From: Sisyra terminalis
Taxonomy: Eukaryota; Arthropoda; Insecta; Neuroptera; Sisyridae
Assembly: GCA_958496175.1 (NCBI GenBank)
Contig: OY292275.1
Location: 16,926,001 to 16,990,000, forward strand
Direction: 5' to 3'
DNA length: 64,000 nucleotides
Shown: positions 37,166-49,210 of the stretch, one piece after another
Numbering within the stretch: position 1 is the stretch's first letter
Layout of the letters: every line of letters begins with the position of its first letter
Notes under the pieces: generated by a model
What the model was told of the DNA's origin: nothing
The model's database searches: none
Seen by the model: only the letters and a program-made list of their open reading frames with translations
Position numbers and translations under genes: made by a program

Positions 37166-40100
37166 ATTTCAGTTATAATTCTATAAATATCAGTATGAAA
37201 AACATTACGAAGATTGGTTTTATTTTATTGATGCATTGGAAACATTAGATATTTTATGTCCCAGCATTGTTCATATTAATACTAGCACAGTAATACACAA
37301 AATATAAATTAACTTGTTAATTTGACACTTAAATTCAATAAATAGTAAAGTCAAATTCAAATTCAAACGATTGCTATCGAAAACCGAAAGCATAACTTTG
37401 TATTACGATCCCAATGTTTAATTTTAGATTAAACGAAATATTCGTTATACTTCAATATTATTTTAAATTACCGCAAACAATCTAATGAAGATTTTAGTAC
37501 GCTATGTAGTATTCGATTTGTTTTAAAAAGGTATGTTGAAGAAGTACCTACAGCTAAGCAGTTGAGGCAAGTAAAGATTAAAAAAAATTTAATCCTATGA
37601 AATAAATTGAGACATTATATTGAAATGTTGTTGCTTATTTATCTTTGAAATGTATAATTGTGTAAGGTTTAGATATTCTGTTAAACACCAAAGAAGATAT
37701 TAAATTGTAAATAATATTTTAATAAAAATTGAATAAATTCATTTGAATACAAACATCGTAAATAACATTTTTATATGAAGACTATTTGAAAAATAAATTT
37801 CAACGAAAACTCCACTCGATAATGGTTCTTTAATTTAGCCCTCTTGACAAAACAAATTTGTATATTTTTTTGTATAAAAGCAATTGTAGACGTCAGATAT
37901 TTTACGATAAAATTGCCATTATTACTAATAGTATTAATACGAAAAAACGAATATTTGATACATAGATTATATCAATTCAAATATTGTAGCGCTGCAAAAT
38001 GTATGGCTAAAGACATAAAAACAATAAATAAACATATAATAACTTAGTTCAGGGATCCGGTGCTTTGCGAAAGCGGGAAACAATAGTCCATGAATCACCA
38101 GAAGAGTTGGAGAAGATCCCGTTCCCCGGTCACTGGCTTAAGAGCACTGTAATAGATGAGTACTTCCAGGGATTAAAGCCTAACATATTGAAATATTTTT
38201 ATTTTTGTCCCTCAGAGATAATATTCAGTTGTATGCCTTGAAACATGTAAAACATTCTCTCAGCCATTTCGCTTTTTTCGTCCCCTTCTTCACATTCGTG
38301 GAATCTACTTCGTTTTTAATATCGTATCGTTCATTGTATGACCAACCCTTTTAGCTCTTATGTTTTAAATGAAGAATTTAAAATGACAATTGAGCTTAGT
38401 TGTTATTTTATCATTTTTATAGGTTTGTTCCACACTAAACTTTGAATCGATGTTCTTTAAAGAAGATTAATTTTTATTGCAACAAGCATTACACATCCCA
38501 ACCCCTCCAATGATAAACTAATATCATTTAAAATCGCAAGAATATAAAGGTAGATATCGATGTAAACTTTTCTCAATTTCCTTACAAAATTAATTAGAAT
38601 GATTTCCGCCCTCGTGTTTGCTTGTTGATTACAATCACCATCAATAAATGTCTAATCAAAGTAAACTTCTTGTAACAATTATCCAGTGAGAAGTTCAACA
38701 GTGGAAGTCAAACAAATATAGCCGATTCTGATGTGGAACAAAGAGGTCCTTATCGCCATCCAGTTTTGGTCCTGCTTCATCGAAACCACAAATTGATTGG
38801 AGAACATTGGCGCCTAATCCAATAAGACTGTCGTCCATTCATTGACTTGATGTAAAGACATGGAATTAATTCAACAATTAGACAACAAAAATGTCGGTTT
38901 GCTTGCAGATAGATACGAATGAGCAGTAATGTTCATCTCTTGGCAGTTATTGCCTTTAATTTGCAACTCCTTCCGAAGTAGGAAGGTGAGTGCGGAATGT
39001 TAATTAAAAGCTGATGCCCTTCGCCCGCTTTCGATATCTTGTCTAATTAGTCCTTCGCGTGAATTTCACTCAAACAAATCTGCATGAAACTTTCCTCAAC
39101 AAGGATGGATTTATCTAAACACGAGGCAAGTGCTTATGTCCTTTATTAAATCATTTGGAAAATTGTATGTGGGGGAAATTGTGATCGAAGGTAGAACATA
39201 GATCACTCAACAACTCATTTCTTTGCTATTGCGGTCGACATTTGAACCATTCAAACAAAAGCCTTCGTGTTGAAATTTAATTATTGATTTTCACACTTCT
39301 TACCAGTGGCAGCTTGTCAATAGAAGCAAGGCAAATATCATCCCTTGATTAAAATTTTAAAAAATCACATGTGTGCAGTTCACACGAAACAGAAGTGAAA
39401 CCTTAAAAAATTTAAACTTCATTATAAAGAGACAAATGTAAAATTTCAATAGTAAGATAGTTTTAGGGTTTAGTAATGATAATATTGATACCAAGTTAAG
39501 AATTATTTTAAATATTATTCGCATCTATAATATAAATTTTTCTAGACTCCGAGTTTACATTTTCGATAAACGATATGAGAGGGTTATGGTAACTGAAGTA
39601 TGAAATAAATACTTTAGTTTCGATTTGATGAATAGATAAATCGTTGGCATACGAGTAATTACGTCGACTAGAAGAACCAAATGAAAAACATAGAGAGTGT
39701 TCCCAACATCCAGTCATAGCTAGAAGATCGAAATCAGGACCCTGAAGACAATGTAGAAAAGATGTTCCCATCAACAACCAATCATATCTGGATAATTACG
39801 AAAATTACTCATATTTACGTAACATCATCAAATACTGCTGTTGATACAGTGTGACTGCTATACATTTTTAAAATAAAGATATCCAGTAACTCAATCAAAG
39901 AAATCTTTGTATGTAAAACAATATTTACAATAAAATCTCCACTTAAAATCTTTGGAATTTTACCATGTTAAGAATATGTTATACCTCTGGTATGTATTTT
40001 ACTACATTTTCGTGGATGAATCTTTTGCGGTCTTTTAGTCTTGCAGTCTTGTTTGCATTTTTTTATTTTTAATAATCTTAATGATATTCTGTATTCGTTT

Positions 40101-40460
40101 TTGGCATACCTACTTTAAAAATGTTTTTATTAAAATAATGAAATATTTATTCTAAGCAATACACAATTCACCACGGTTGTTAGGGCAACTATTCCCAAGC
40201 AATGTAATAGTGTAATATCTAACGTAAACGTAGGTGCGCATATACATAAGAAATACTATAATGTTTTCTATTTCATTCTCTTATTCGTTAAATCTTATAG
40301 ATTTATATGTTTATCTCTTTTAACTGTTGCTTTTTCGTTTCATGAAATTGCGAGTCACAATCCTAAATAAGTTTTCACTTCAATAAGTATTTATTATATT
40401 TCCTTAACATTACAAATGTTAATGTTGGTTAATGTTTTTAATTATTTATTTCTTTATTAT
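37166..40460. other. Non-coding sequence with one weak LINE-like frame
   Basis: GC-richer unique DNA lies at 38040-38170 and 38580-39250. The minus-strand frame 39508-39777 contains FDLLAMTGCWEHS and ends KIYIIDANNI, faintly like the start and a later block of LINE endonucleases ('D..A.TE.W', 'I.GD.N'). It lacks the key Glu and is not called as a separate feature. Confidence 0.35.
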
Positions 40461-40622
40461 TGTTATCAACCATCACTTTATACCTAACATGGTCTTTAGC
40501 AATTCTAGGGTTCATAAGAATCCGTATATCAAGAAATATCGAAAATTTACTCAATACGAGATTGGAACCAAACACCTACCAGTTTTGGAGCGACAATCTA
40601 GACCACTCGACCACCAGTGGGC
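40461..40622 (-). repeat. tRNA-derived SINE, near full-length copy
   Basis: Minus strand: head GCCCACTGGTGGTCGAGTGG, then a degenerate B-box stretch ('tttggttccaatctcgta'), then 'ttttcgatatttcttgata..ggatt' and 'aaccctagaattgctaaagacc', and a tail related to AAAGTGATGG. The plus-strand open frames across it are shadows. Confidence 0.75.
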
Positions 40623-41138
40623 TTAATCGTTTATTACACCATTTCATTTTAGTTTAAAAGAAATTATCTTTAAGAGAGTTCTTTTAATCATCTATAGCAT
40701 TAACGTTCAATCTAAGAAATTATATTCAAAGTTAAATTTACTTATAAGGTAGAGTAGGGTCAAACTGACCCAGAAATTGTAAAGTTTACTTTAAACTGAT
40801 GTATTTTCTATCTTTTACCCTAAAACCTAATAATCTAAAATTTTTTATTTAGTACATAGTTTATTCATACAATCGCATTAATTTGGATTAAAAATATCAT
40901 CTAAAACTTATGAATTTTTTAATAAATTACAAACAGTGCTGGCAGGGCGAAATTGCCCCGGAACTGGGGCAAAACCGTACCTACCTAATTTATTTAATAG
41001 TTATTAAATCTTATTTCCTTTTAGTATTGGACAAGCGATATTATTATTAGTTATAAAATAACTTAAAAGTAAATAAAAAATTGGTAAAAAATATTCAAAG
41101 GACTAGGATCAAATAATAATCAGTTAAAACTATTTATT
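40623..41138. other. AT-rich non-coding sequence
   Basis: Nothing recognised. The short 'gaaattgccccggaactggggcaaaac' stretch near 40950 contains a small GCCCC/GGGGC hairpin. Confidence 0.4.
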
Positions 41139-41187
41139 ACATACGCGACGTTTCGGCCCGGTTATTGAGCCTTCCTCAGGCGTTCGT
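41139..41187 (-). ncRNA. Hammerhead ribozyme motif, well-formed, Penelope-type
   Basis: Minus strand, 5' to 3': helix I strand ACGAACGC (41187-41180); CTGAGGA (41179-41173); helix II GGCTC/GGGCC (one G-U pair) closing an AATAACC loop; GAAA (41154-41151); C-GTC, with predicted cleavage after C at 41147; then helix I return strand GCGTATGT (41146-41139). The two helix I strands pair in seven of eight positions, counting one G-U. All core nucleotides of the consensus are present. Helix III is reduced to the self-complementary ACGT, typical of hammerheads in Penelope-like elements and related retroelements that probably work as dimers. No PLE coding relic was found next to it. Confidence 0.75.
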
Positions 41188-43840
41188 AAATAATCGCTTT
41201 AACCTTGTTAAAAATAATTATTGTCCATTCATTTTTATACGGTACAGTTGGTAAAAACAATCATAAAACTCCCAAGATACATAAAATTTTTCCATAAAAA
41301 TATATAAAATAAAATTTCAATAAAAATAATTAAAATTGGTTAAAAATGACGTTATTTTAAAAAAAAAGTAAATAAAAAATATTCTATAATCGTCACAACA
41401 TTTTCACATTCATATTGCTTTTTTTCGAACCTTTATTGCAGTTTTCACAAACCCAGTTCATACAATTAATGCACTGGATGCAACGTATATTAAGAGCCTA
41501 GGACGAATTGACCTGTATATGGGTTTATCCCACTACTCCTAGTGCGAAAGAAAGCCACCTCAATGTTATCGGTTTAAAAAATATGAGCACATGTGTGTAA
41601 TAGATTATATCTAAATATTAAGGGCTGTTACGGCTATATATTCTTGATAAGTAGCGCAAACTTTAAATTTTAAGATGTTTTCGTAAAGTACCGATTATTA
41701 GCAAATAGGATAAACAATTAACAAACATTTTAAAGCCGTAATATGATTAAAATTTCAGTGTAGAATATATAAAAAAAAAATTGTAACGAGTCGCTCATGA
41801 TTTTTACGTTTGTCATCGAGCTTTTGATAGGATGAGCTTTTCGCGAAAGATAAAGAAGAGAAAAATGAGAAAAGTGAGCGAAGCGTTTATTTAAGTGGCG
41901 GTAAATTTTCATTTTACAAATGTAAATCGGTGAGGAATCTATAAACAACAATAATAATAATAGTTAAAATGCGAACGTCGTAACCATTTCGTTCTAAATC
42001 GACGGTTGTTGGAGCTTTAAATCCTGTGACAACATTACACCCATAAACATCGCAGGTCTTCAGTAGTGTACATGTCCGGGTTAGGAATTGTCAGATTTTG
42101 AAAGGTGGTGTCAGGTTAAAATTCGGTGACACGTATCGCGAGTCGCGGCTTCGCGTGTTGCTTTGTCACATCACGTCCGAATTTGAAGCGCATTCTCGGG
42201 GGCCTCTTTGGCCTACGTTACACTTTATCTCATTCTCTCATCTCGTCGCCACCTGAATTGACTTGAACGAAAAGAACATTTCGTAAGCTGTTACTCCACC
42301 AAGTAGAACCAATGAAAAGTGAACACGATTGGAAAGCCTACTGTAGGCCTTACCTTTTGCTAGAAAATGTGATTCCATTTACTTTTCCTATCATATAAGT
42401 TCTAATAAATACAAATCATGAAACGACTTGGAGCACGGATTCCGAATATATTTCAACCCATCCTGCTATCGAAAATTCATATAAACTTTATTTTTTTATA
42501 TAACAAACATCATACCTTTCAAATCACAACTTCTGTTAAAGGAAAATTTTCATCAACACAATTGAAAACTGAAATTAAAAAAATTGTTTTTCCAAAGATT
42601 TTTTAATTTTTCTTTCAATAAGCAAGCTTTAGTGTCCTGTATAGAAAATGTTTATGAAAATTTAAAAATTGAATACAACTATCACTTCAATATGGGTCAA
42701 ATAAAATTCTCAATTACCTCTACCACTTATTAAGCTATCAAACAACATAGTTCGAATGGCCAGTGGTTGATGCCGCCCGGTAGTCCCGATGCCGCCCTGG
42801 GTTCCATTCGATATGACGCTCTTGTTACTTTAAATTAAGGTGGATATCTAGATAAAACATAATATAATTTTCAAATATTTAAATCATGAACAAATGTTAA
42901 TATATTTTGACAATATACGTCTTGATAATTTGCATATACTTTTAAAAAAATAATTTTTAAGTAACTTTATAATTTCAATAAAATTTATCAAAGATTAATA
43001 TTGTTACGTTTTTAATTAATTTATATTGACGAATTCGTTGGAATTGTGTTTTAGGACGTACAACAATTTATTTTTATACACACTTTTAAAGGTTTATTCA
43101 AAACTATTACTTTTATTTATATAGAATCCGACAATCGATTATTATTACGGTTATCGTGTTCAATGTACAAAACTCAATGTTTAATTTGTCACTGTTTTAA
43201 TTATAACTGTAGATGTTCAACCACCTTATATACAATTTGCCTTTATTCTGGAAGCTTTAAGAGAGTTCCAGATACTTCTCGCATATTCTATCACTCATAG
43301 AATATGCTCGAATACCTTTTAACTCATTCTATTTTCATTGTTTGAATGACCTCAGTCTTTGAATATCCTAAATCTGCAACAATATAACTCACATTTTCTT
43401 CAGCTATTACTCCTAATATTGACTTCTTCCTAGCTTAATTTTACGCGAAAATATCGATCATATCATCGTTATAAATTTTTTGCAATAATTGGGTTTAAAC
43501 CGACAATAATGCCAAGCATTAAGTCTATCTTGACCCATACTTACTCGATAGTAGCTTTTCACTCTTTTCAGGATGAAAAAGATCTTGTCCTTGAACAATT
43601 TGTCTCTGGAACTCAAAAAAAAAACAATTTCAACATTAGGATACACATTTCGAAAATTTCGTGAATGCTATATATAGAAAATATTTTGCACGAAGTGTAT
43701 ATCTTCAATATTATGTAATAAATCTTTAATTTAATAATGTAAAATGAATACATTCATGTACTCAATTTTTTTCTTAATCGTCAGCATACATTTTGGGGAT
43801 CACCAATTTGTTCTGAATGTCCCCGAAATGGCTCAACTGT
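41188..43840. other. Non-coding sequence with a GC-richer island near 42000-42340
   Basis: No exon or RNA gene was recognised. The island contains several CpG words ('cgcgagtcgcggcttcgcgtg' near 42140, with a local inverted CGCG.GTCGCGG pattern). A small block near 42760-42810 ('gatgccgcccgg..gatgccgccctggg') is a short tandem of GATGCCGCCC. Confidence 0.4.
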
Positions 43841-43998
43841 TATTTGCCGTCGCTTTATAACTATTATGGTCTTTAGCGACTCTAGGGTTAATATAAATCC
43901 ACAATCAAGAAATATTGAAAATTTACTCGATATGAGGATCAAACCCAACACCCACCAGTTTTGGAACGATCATCTAAATCACTCGGCCACCGGTAGGC
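43841..43998 (-). repeat. tRNA-derived SINE, best-preserved tail
   Basis: Minus strand: head 'gcctaccggtggccgagtg', B-box-like GGGTTTGATCC, 'gagtaaattttcaatatttcttgatt', 'taaccctagagtcgctaaagacc' and tail TTATAAAGCGACGGCAAATA. Together with the other copies this defines the family consensus of about 160 bp. Confidence 0.8.
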
Positions 43999-44779
43999 TT
44001 TCTATCATTGATTAATTTTCATTTTTATCAAATTATGGTTAAGTTTAAATTTGAAATGTTCAGTATTGAAATATTTTGATATAATAGTACCAACGTTTAC
44101 TAAAAAAATCACAAATACTATAATTTTCATGCTTTTTCCTTTATGGTCCATATTTTTAAGTCTTATTAAAATTATAATAACACATTGAATTATACTTTAG
44201 ATTAAATCACCAACTACTTATTACTTGAATAATTGATCTGAATAATTTGTTAAGGATCTATTTTTAATGATTTTTTCCGTTTTTTCTGTTTAACTCTTTA
44301 TTCCAGTTGAACCTGTCTCTGTCGAGGCCCTATAAATGCGAGAAATTCATTCCTCTTTTATACTGGGTTAATATTTCGCTTCTTCTTCCTTTTTTCTTGA
44401 ATTCTTTCTATTTCATTTATAAAAAGTTCATGTAATTTTTGTGTGAACAGAATATTCAGTTAATTTTTCCTCTTGCCAACACATCAATGATCATTCTTTC
44501 TTGTTTTCCTTAAAAATCCATATTTTTTAATTTATTATACCTTTCTTTAACTCTTTAAAAATTGTTATAAGAGCCTTAATTGTTTTATGATAATAATAGT
44601 ACGAAAAAAAAATCTACGTCCTAAAAAGCATTTTACACTGTTTTTTTCCTCTATTTTAAAACTGTTCACATTATTCTCTTCAAAAAATTAACTTTAATTT
44701 AATTGTTGAACTGAAAAACCGAAGAAGAAGAAATTTTTGTAACAATTTCAAAAATAAAACTGTGAATTTTTCCTTTTTG
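43999..44779. other. AT-rich non-coding sequence
   Basis: Nothing recognised between two SINE copies. Confidence 0.45.
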
Positions 44780-44940
44780 TTATTACTTATCGTCAATATG
44801 TAACATCAAGCTTTTTAGTGATTCTAGGGTTAATTAAAATCCGTAAATCGAGAAATATTTAAAATTTATTTGATACGAGGATCGTTCCTTGCATCGATCA
44901 GTTTTGAAGCGGCCAGCTTGACCACTCGGCTACTGTAGGC
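44780..44940 (-). repeat. tRNA-derived SINE, diverged copy
   Basis: Minus strand: 'gcctacagtagccgagtggtcaagctggccgcttcaaaactgatcg' head, then 'tcaataa..tttaaatatttctcgatttacgg' and 'aaccctagaatcactaaaa', with a degraded tail. It lies about 780 bp from the copy at 43841 in the same orientation. Confidence 0.75.
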
Positions 44941-46943
44941 TTAAAATTGAGATTAAGTTTGTATAAAAGACGAAACGTTCAACAATATCAATCAAATGAA
45001 AAGTTTTTGAAATGCTTATTTATAACCTACTGCCTTTCAAAATTTGAATCATTTGTGATTATTATTTAAAATAACGTAAAGTTTTGAAAACTTTGAGTTT
45101 TAAGAGCTTTGAAAGCTCGGAAGAAAAACAAAATCTTGCAGAAACTGAGAATCCGTGATTCGGTATAGACACGTCCATCTCGTCCGTCCTCAATCTGCTA
45201 GGCAACATATCCTCATTGTGCGATATTGGACGATGTCCGAAAGGTTCGGGGTCCCCGGGAATCGGTGCTGGACACGCAGCAAGTAAACGACACATTCTGT
45301 CATCGTCACTTACGATTACGAGCAGCTCCACGGCAAGTAATATTACACAGAACCTTTACTTAATGCGTTATTACCTCGTACTCTTACATTGTTGCCAACA
45401 AATGTTACGTGTTGCTCAACGTTTTCTTTCATATATGTTGATTAACACACTACTAAATAAGCTCTACGTTTCCTTGAATTCCCATGGAGAAATTTAACTA
45501 ATTTTTATGAATCTGATACAGCCGAGGTTCTGCATCAACGTTTGCTTGATACGATACATGAAAATATTTAAGAATAATCCCATATGGAACGGGGATGGCA
45601 TGCCATAGTAAATTCGTGCCGACTTCAATAATTTGCTTGTTTTTATCTTTTGCGTCTGCTACAAAATCTCATTCGGAACATATTGCTTTATTTCAGTTTC
45701 ATTAAACGCATTTATCCAACAAGCGGGTGTGAAAATTGTCACAATGTTTGCTTTGTATTTTTATGGGTTACGAAATTAAGTATTATAGAAATATGATAGT
45801 CTGAAATGAAAGGAAACATTGGACAGATATATTATTATTACTTGTATTAAAAGGCAAAGTTAGAAACAGATTGTGTCGATATAGCTAACGGATAATGGCC
45901 ATTGGTGTTGATCAATAAGACGATAATAAACAGTAAAACCTATATTTCGATATATTTTATGATATGGTTGACCATAATCTGCAGAGGTCGCACCAGTAGT
46001 AGGAGTATTTTGTGGCGGCTGAGAATTGTGTCATAAGACGAGAAGTTGGGGTTCGAGTGCAAAACACCCTTAGACGAGTGTAATATTAATAAAGCTTTAT
46101 CACCGCCACTTTAGTCCGGTGCCTGCCGAGTCGAGAAATGTATTTCGTTCACCACACAATAATCATCACTTTCAGTTCCGGCTGCTTGGACAGTAATGTT
46201 AGACCACCAATAACACACAAACCAAACACAATACGCACAAAACTATAGCACTACTATACTTCGATATTATCTCATATATTTCTATTTGTACATTTCGACT
46301 TACAGCGACTAAATACTAGAATCAACACTATTTACTATTTTACTGTCGCACAAATGAACGTATTCGATGTTTATTTCATATCTTATATCCCAAAAAAAAA
46401 AACGAGTCCACCATATTTTCAATTTCCAAATATAATTTAGTTTCGTTCTTTATTTTCAATTTTACGCATTGTTTTAATACTTCATTTTTATGGCTAGTCA
46501 TATAAGAAAGTTTTACAAACAAAACGTGCCAAATTTTTTGAAAAGTCTAGTTCTGACCAATCTCTATTCAACATATGGCATTTTTAATAATAAAGTTTAC
46601 TAATCAAAAAAAAAGTCTTTCTTTCAGTGTGCAAAAGAATAAAGAAAATCAAAATAAATAATAATTAAATTAATAGGATCAACAAAAATAATTTAAAATT
46701 ATTAAATCAGGTAATATTATTAACAGTTTAGGGAACAATAATTCTTGTTTTATATGGAGTTCTCTAAAACAGCCTGAACTTTGGGAATACTTTATGTGGT
46801 GCGGGAATATACTAGATTTATCCTTCTATGTATTCTACATACAAAATAGACGGCTTCCTCATTGTAAAACTGTTGTTATCTTAAAACTTGCGATTTTTGA
46901 GTTGTATCTCTATTCTACGACAGTAACGATATGTTAATTTGTA
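44941..46943. other. Non-coding sequence with GC-richer islands
   Basis: Islands at 45100-45420 and 45960-46250 have no exon-like frame with a recognisable domain. Overlapping 89- and 93-codon frames near 45216-45331 on opposite strands are mutual shadows. The rest is AT-rich. Confidence 0.4.
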
Positions 46944-47257
46944 CTAGATATGTTAATATAAAACCGGAATTTGTTAATAAGAGATGATGATGACCAATAG
47001 AAGGTCCACCAAACGGTGACATTATGGCAATTTTTTTTATTTTGATATCTGACAAAGACTTTCAATTCACAAAACTGTAAATGTTCCTCGACTGTATAAT
47101 TTTTAATAGCATTAAACATATTGGGCTTTGTGATAAGAAGTGCGATTCGTGGACAGTTAAACAAAAATTGCTGCGGAATCGCACCGAATGCTTTCCAAAA
47201 CTTAGGTTGAACATGCTCTTAGGAAATTTCAGTGTTTTAAAGGATTTTTAAAAAATC

Positions 47258-47431
47258 AAAAATGGTGATATCGACGTGAACAATGAAGAATGTGGAAAAC
47301 CACCGAAAAAGTTTGATGACATTGAAATGGAAGAGTGGATGGGTCAAAACGGTTGTCAAACGCAACAACAACTTGCAATTATTAATTTGAACCAAGCTTT
47401 ATCGCAGAAAAAGGCCACAATACTAAAATAG
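47258..47431 (+). pseudogene. mariner transposase N-terminal remnant
   Basis: The plus-strand frame reads KNGDIDVNNEECGKPPKKFD and continues to NGCQTQQQLA. This matches the mariner transposase helix-turn-helix region, whose usual form is 'GDFDVEDEERSGRPKKFED...CQTQEELA'. The frame ends at a stop (47429-47431). The part upstream is too degraded to follow in one frame. It lies inside the 46944-47757 element. Confidence 0.8.
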
Positions 47432-47447
47432 GCAATAGAAAGTAATT

Positions 47448-47686
47448 ATGCTGCATAGTAATTCCTCTGGCCACACAGAAAAACGAGTAAAAGATATGAT
47501 TGTTAGTTATTTGCATCGATGGAACACGCATTTGCTGAAGAGCACCTCACATCTTACGAAAATTTACAAAAATAACTTGGTGGGAGGTTTTCCTCAAGAA
47601 GTGAGCAATAATGTTGGCATAGTATCCACAAATCATCAGAAAGATGACTAAAATACATAGTTAATAGACAGAACTATTTTGAATAA
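47448..47686 (+). pseudogene. mariner transposase C-terminal remnant
   Basis: MLHSNSSGHTEKRVKDMI corresponds to the mariner block around the second catalytic Asp ('LLHDNARPHTAKRVKDMI'), with the Asp replaced by Ser. A frame change then leads into FASMEHAFAEEHLTSYENLQK, the family's conserved 'LFRSM.HALA.QHF.SYEE' stretch. The third catalytic Asp ('YSPDLAPSDYHLF') has been deleted along with about 20 residues. Several stops follow, up to NYFE and TAA at 47684-47686. It is certainly inactive. Confidence 0.8.
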
Positions 47687-47757
47687 AATGTTTTTATTTA
47701 CAAATAATGAAAGCTCATTTTTCTGAAAAAACTTCCGGTGCATATTTGCACACCTAG

Positions 47758-48939
47758 TAAACCTTTCGCTATCTTTGCCTTCAGAGAAATCTTTTCAAAT
47801 TAACCAGGTCCACCTTAAAGTATGACTAGTTCCAATTATATAAATATCATGTGTTGATGAGTATCTACTGATAGTATAGACTAAAAACTTGAATAAAGTT
47901 TGTTATACCTTCTCGAGTGTCCCCAAAGAAAGTACTCTATTTCACCACCACCCCCTTATTTAAATTTTTCCTTTTTTCTGTATTTAAGATTTTTAGTTGA
48001 TTTAAAAACTATTAATTTTAAGAGTAAACCTTTAACAATTAAATCCTACTGATTTCATTTCATTTCAATAAGTAGACATAAGATACTAAGATAATGCATT
48101 TATTTATAACTTATTATTCTTATTATTTATGTTTTGCAGTTATTCTTTCACCAAATATATGGTCTTAAACCTTTAAGGCTTAATAGTATAAGTATTTTAT
48201 TTTTGATATTTCATGTATACAAAACGGCATATTACATAAAACTATTGTTAACAACCCGGTACCCGCTACTTCGTCAGAGTGACATAAAATGTTAGTGATT
48301 AATTAAACTGTCTTTTTAAGCGCTTTAAAAGCGTACACATATGTTCGTATGAAATATGAATACATATGTTCTAATTCTTTAATTAAATTAAAAAAATTAA
48401 AAAATGAATAATAACAAAAATAATTTAAATAAAACTAATATAATCGTGAATGAATTTAAAGAAAGCCAATTGGTTTAATTATTTTAAAAAAAATCAATTT
48501 TGCTATTCATTAAATAACTGGTCTTCCAAATTTTACTTGGCTAAAATGTAGTTAATTTTCCAATACAAAATAATGAAGGATGCTAATAAAATAAACAAAT
48601 AATAAATACTTTTGAGTATTAAAAATAAATATATAACGATAACTCAATTGAGGCGTACGTAGGGATTTCTATAAGGGGGCCAGGAAAGTAGTATATTTTT
48701 AAAAACCATAATCAATCAATTGTCCTTTATCGGTTCATGAGTAATTTAAAAGTTCAACTATTTGTATTTTATAGTTAACTTATAAAAGAAAAAAAAATGT
48801 TTTCAGAAATTTAAATTGAAGTGGTTAGACAAATACCTGAAGAAATACACATTTGGTGTTTTAGTTTTATTTGGTATTCGAGTTTTACAGGGTAGTATAA
48901 CGCAAAGTTATTACCCAATTTTTAGTTCTTTAGCCCATA
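47758..48939. other. AT-rich non-coding sequence
   Basis: No supported feature. Confidence 0.45.
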
Positions 48940-49210
48940 CCAATCAAAAATTATAAAAATTTTAAACACTAAGATGTTTAGAGAGGAAGTGGTACCAAAT
49001 CCATAAAAGGATTGGGTCAGTTGTTCGACCAAAAACCTTCATATCTAAAAGATCCCAAGAATCGTCAATAGAAAAATCTTTAAGAAAAAATTAATAAATT
49101 CAGTTAGGTGATATTGCCTAACCAACTTTAAATGTCCAAAGTTGTACCATCGAATTTTTATTTATATCAATCGCTATAAAATTTTCTGAGTTTTGAAAAA
49201 AATTAATCCG
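48940..49210 (+). repeat. Dispersed repeat copy related to 10900-11240
   Basis: It shares 'ccaatc.aaaattataaaaa.tttaa.ca', 'aaatccata' and 'tccaagaa' with the 10.9 kb copy, in the same orientation and order. There is no open frame in this copy. Confidence 0.45.

Larger units (their letters stand above)
46944..47757 (+). mobile_element. mariner-family transposon, internally deleted
   Basis: The left end CTAGATATGTTAATATAAAACC... (46944) and right end, inverted CTAGGTGTGCAAATATGCACC... (47757), share CTAG.T.TG..AATAT and CCGGAA. Both are flanked by the TA target dinucleotide (46942-46943 and 47758-47759), as required for Tc1/mariner. At 814 bp it is well short of the usual 1.3 kb. The coding remnants are the N-terminal DNA-binding region and the transposase C-terminus. 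The middle, which includes most of the catalytic core, is missing. Confidence 0.85.

Noticed and set aside
44963..44980. GACGAAACGTT, similar to a hammerhead GAAAC box
   Set aside because: No CTGANGA box or helix II upstream; chance occurrence beside a SINE.
46934..47164. 76-codon minus-strand frame at the left end of the mariner relic
   Set aside because: It covers the mariner inverted end and lies opposite to the transposase strand; chance frame.
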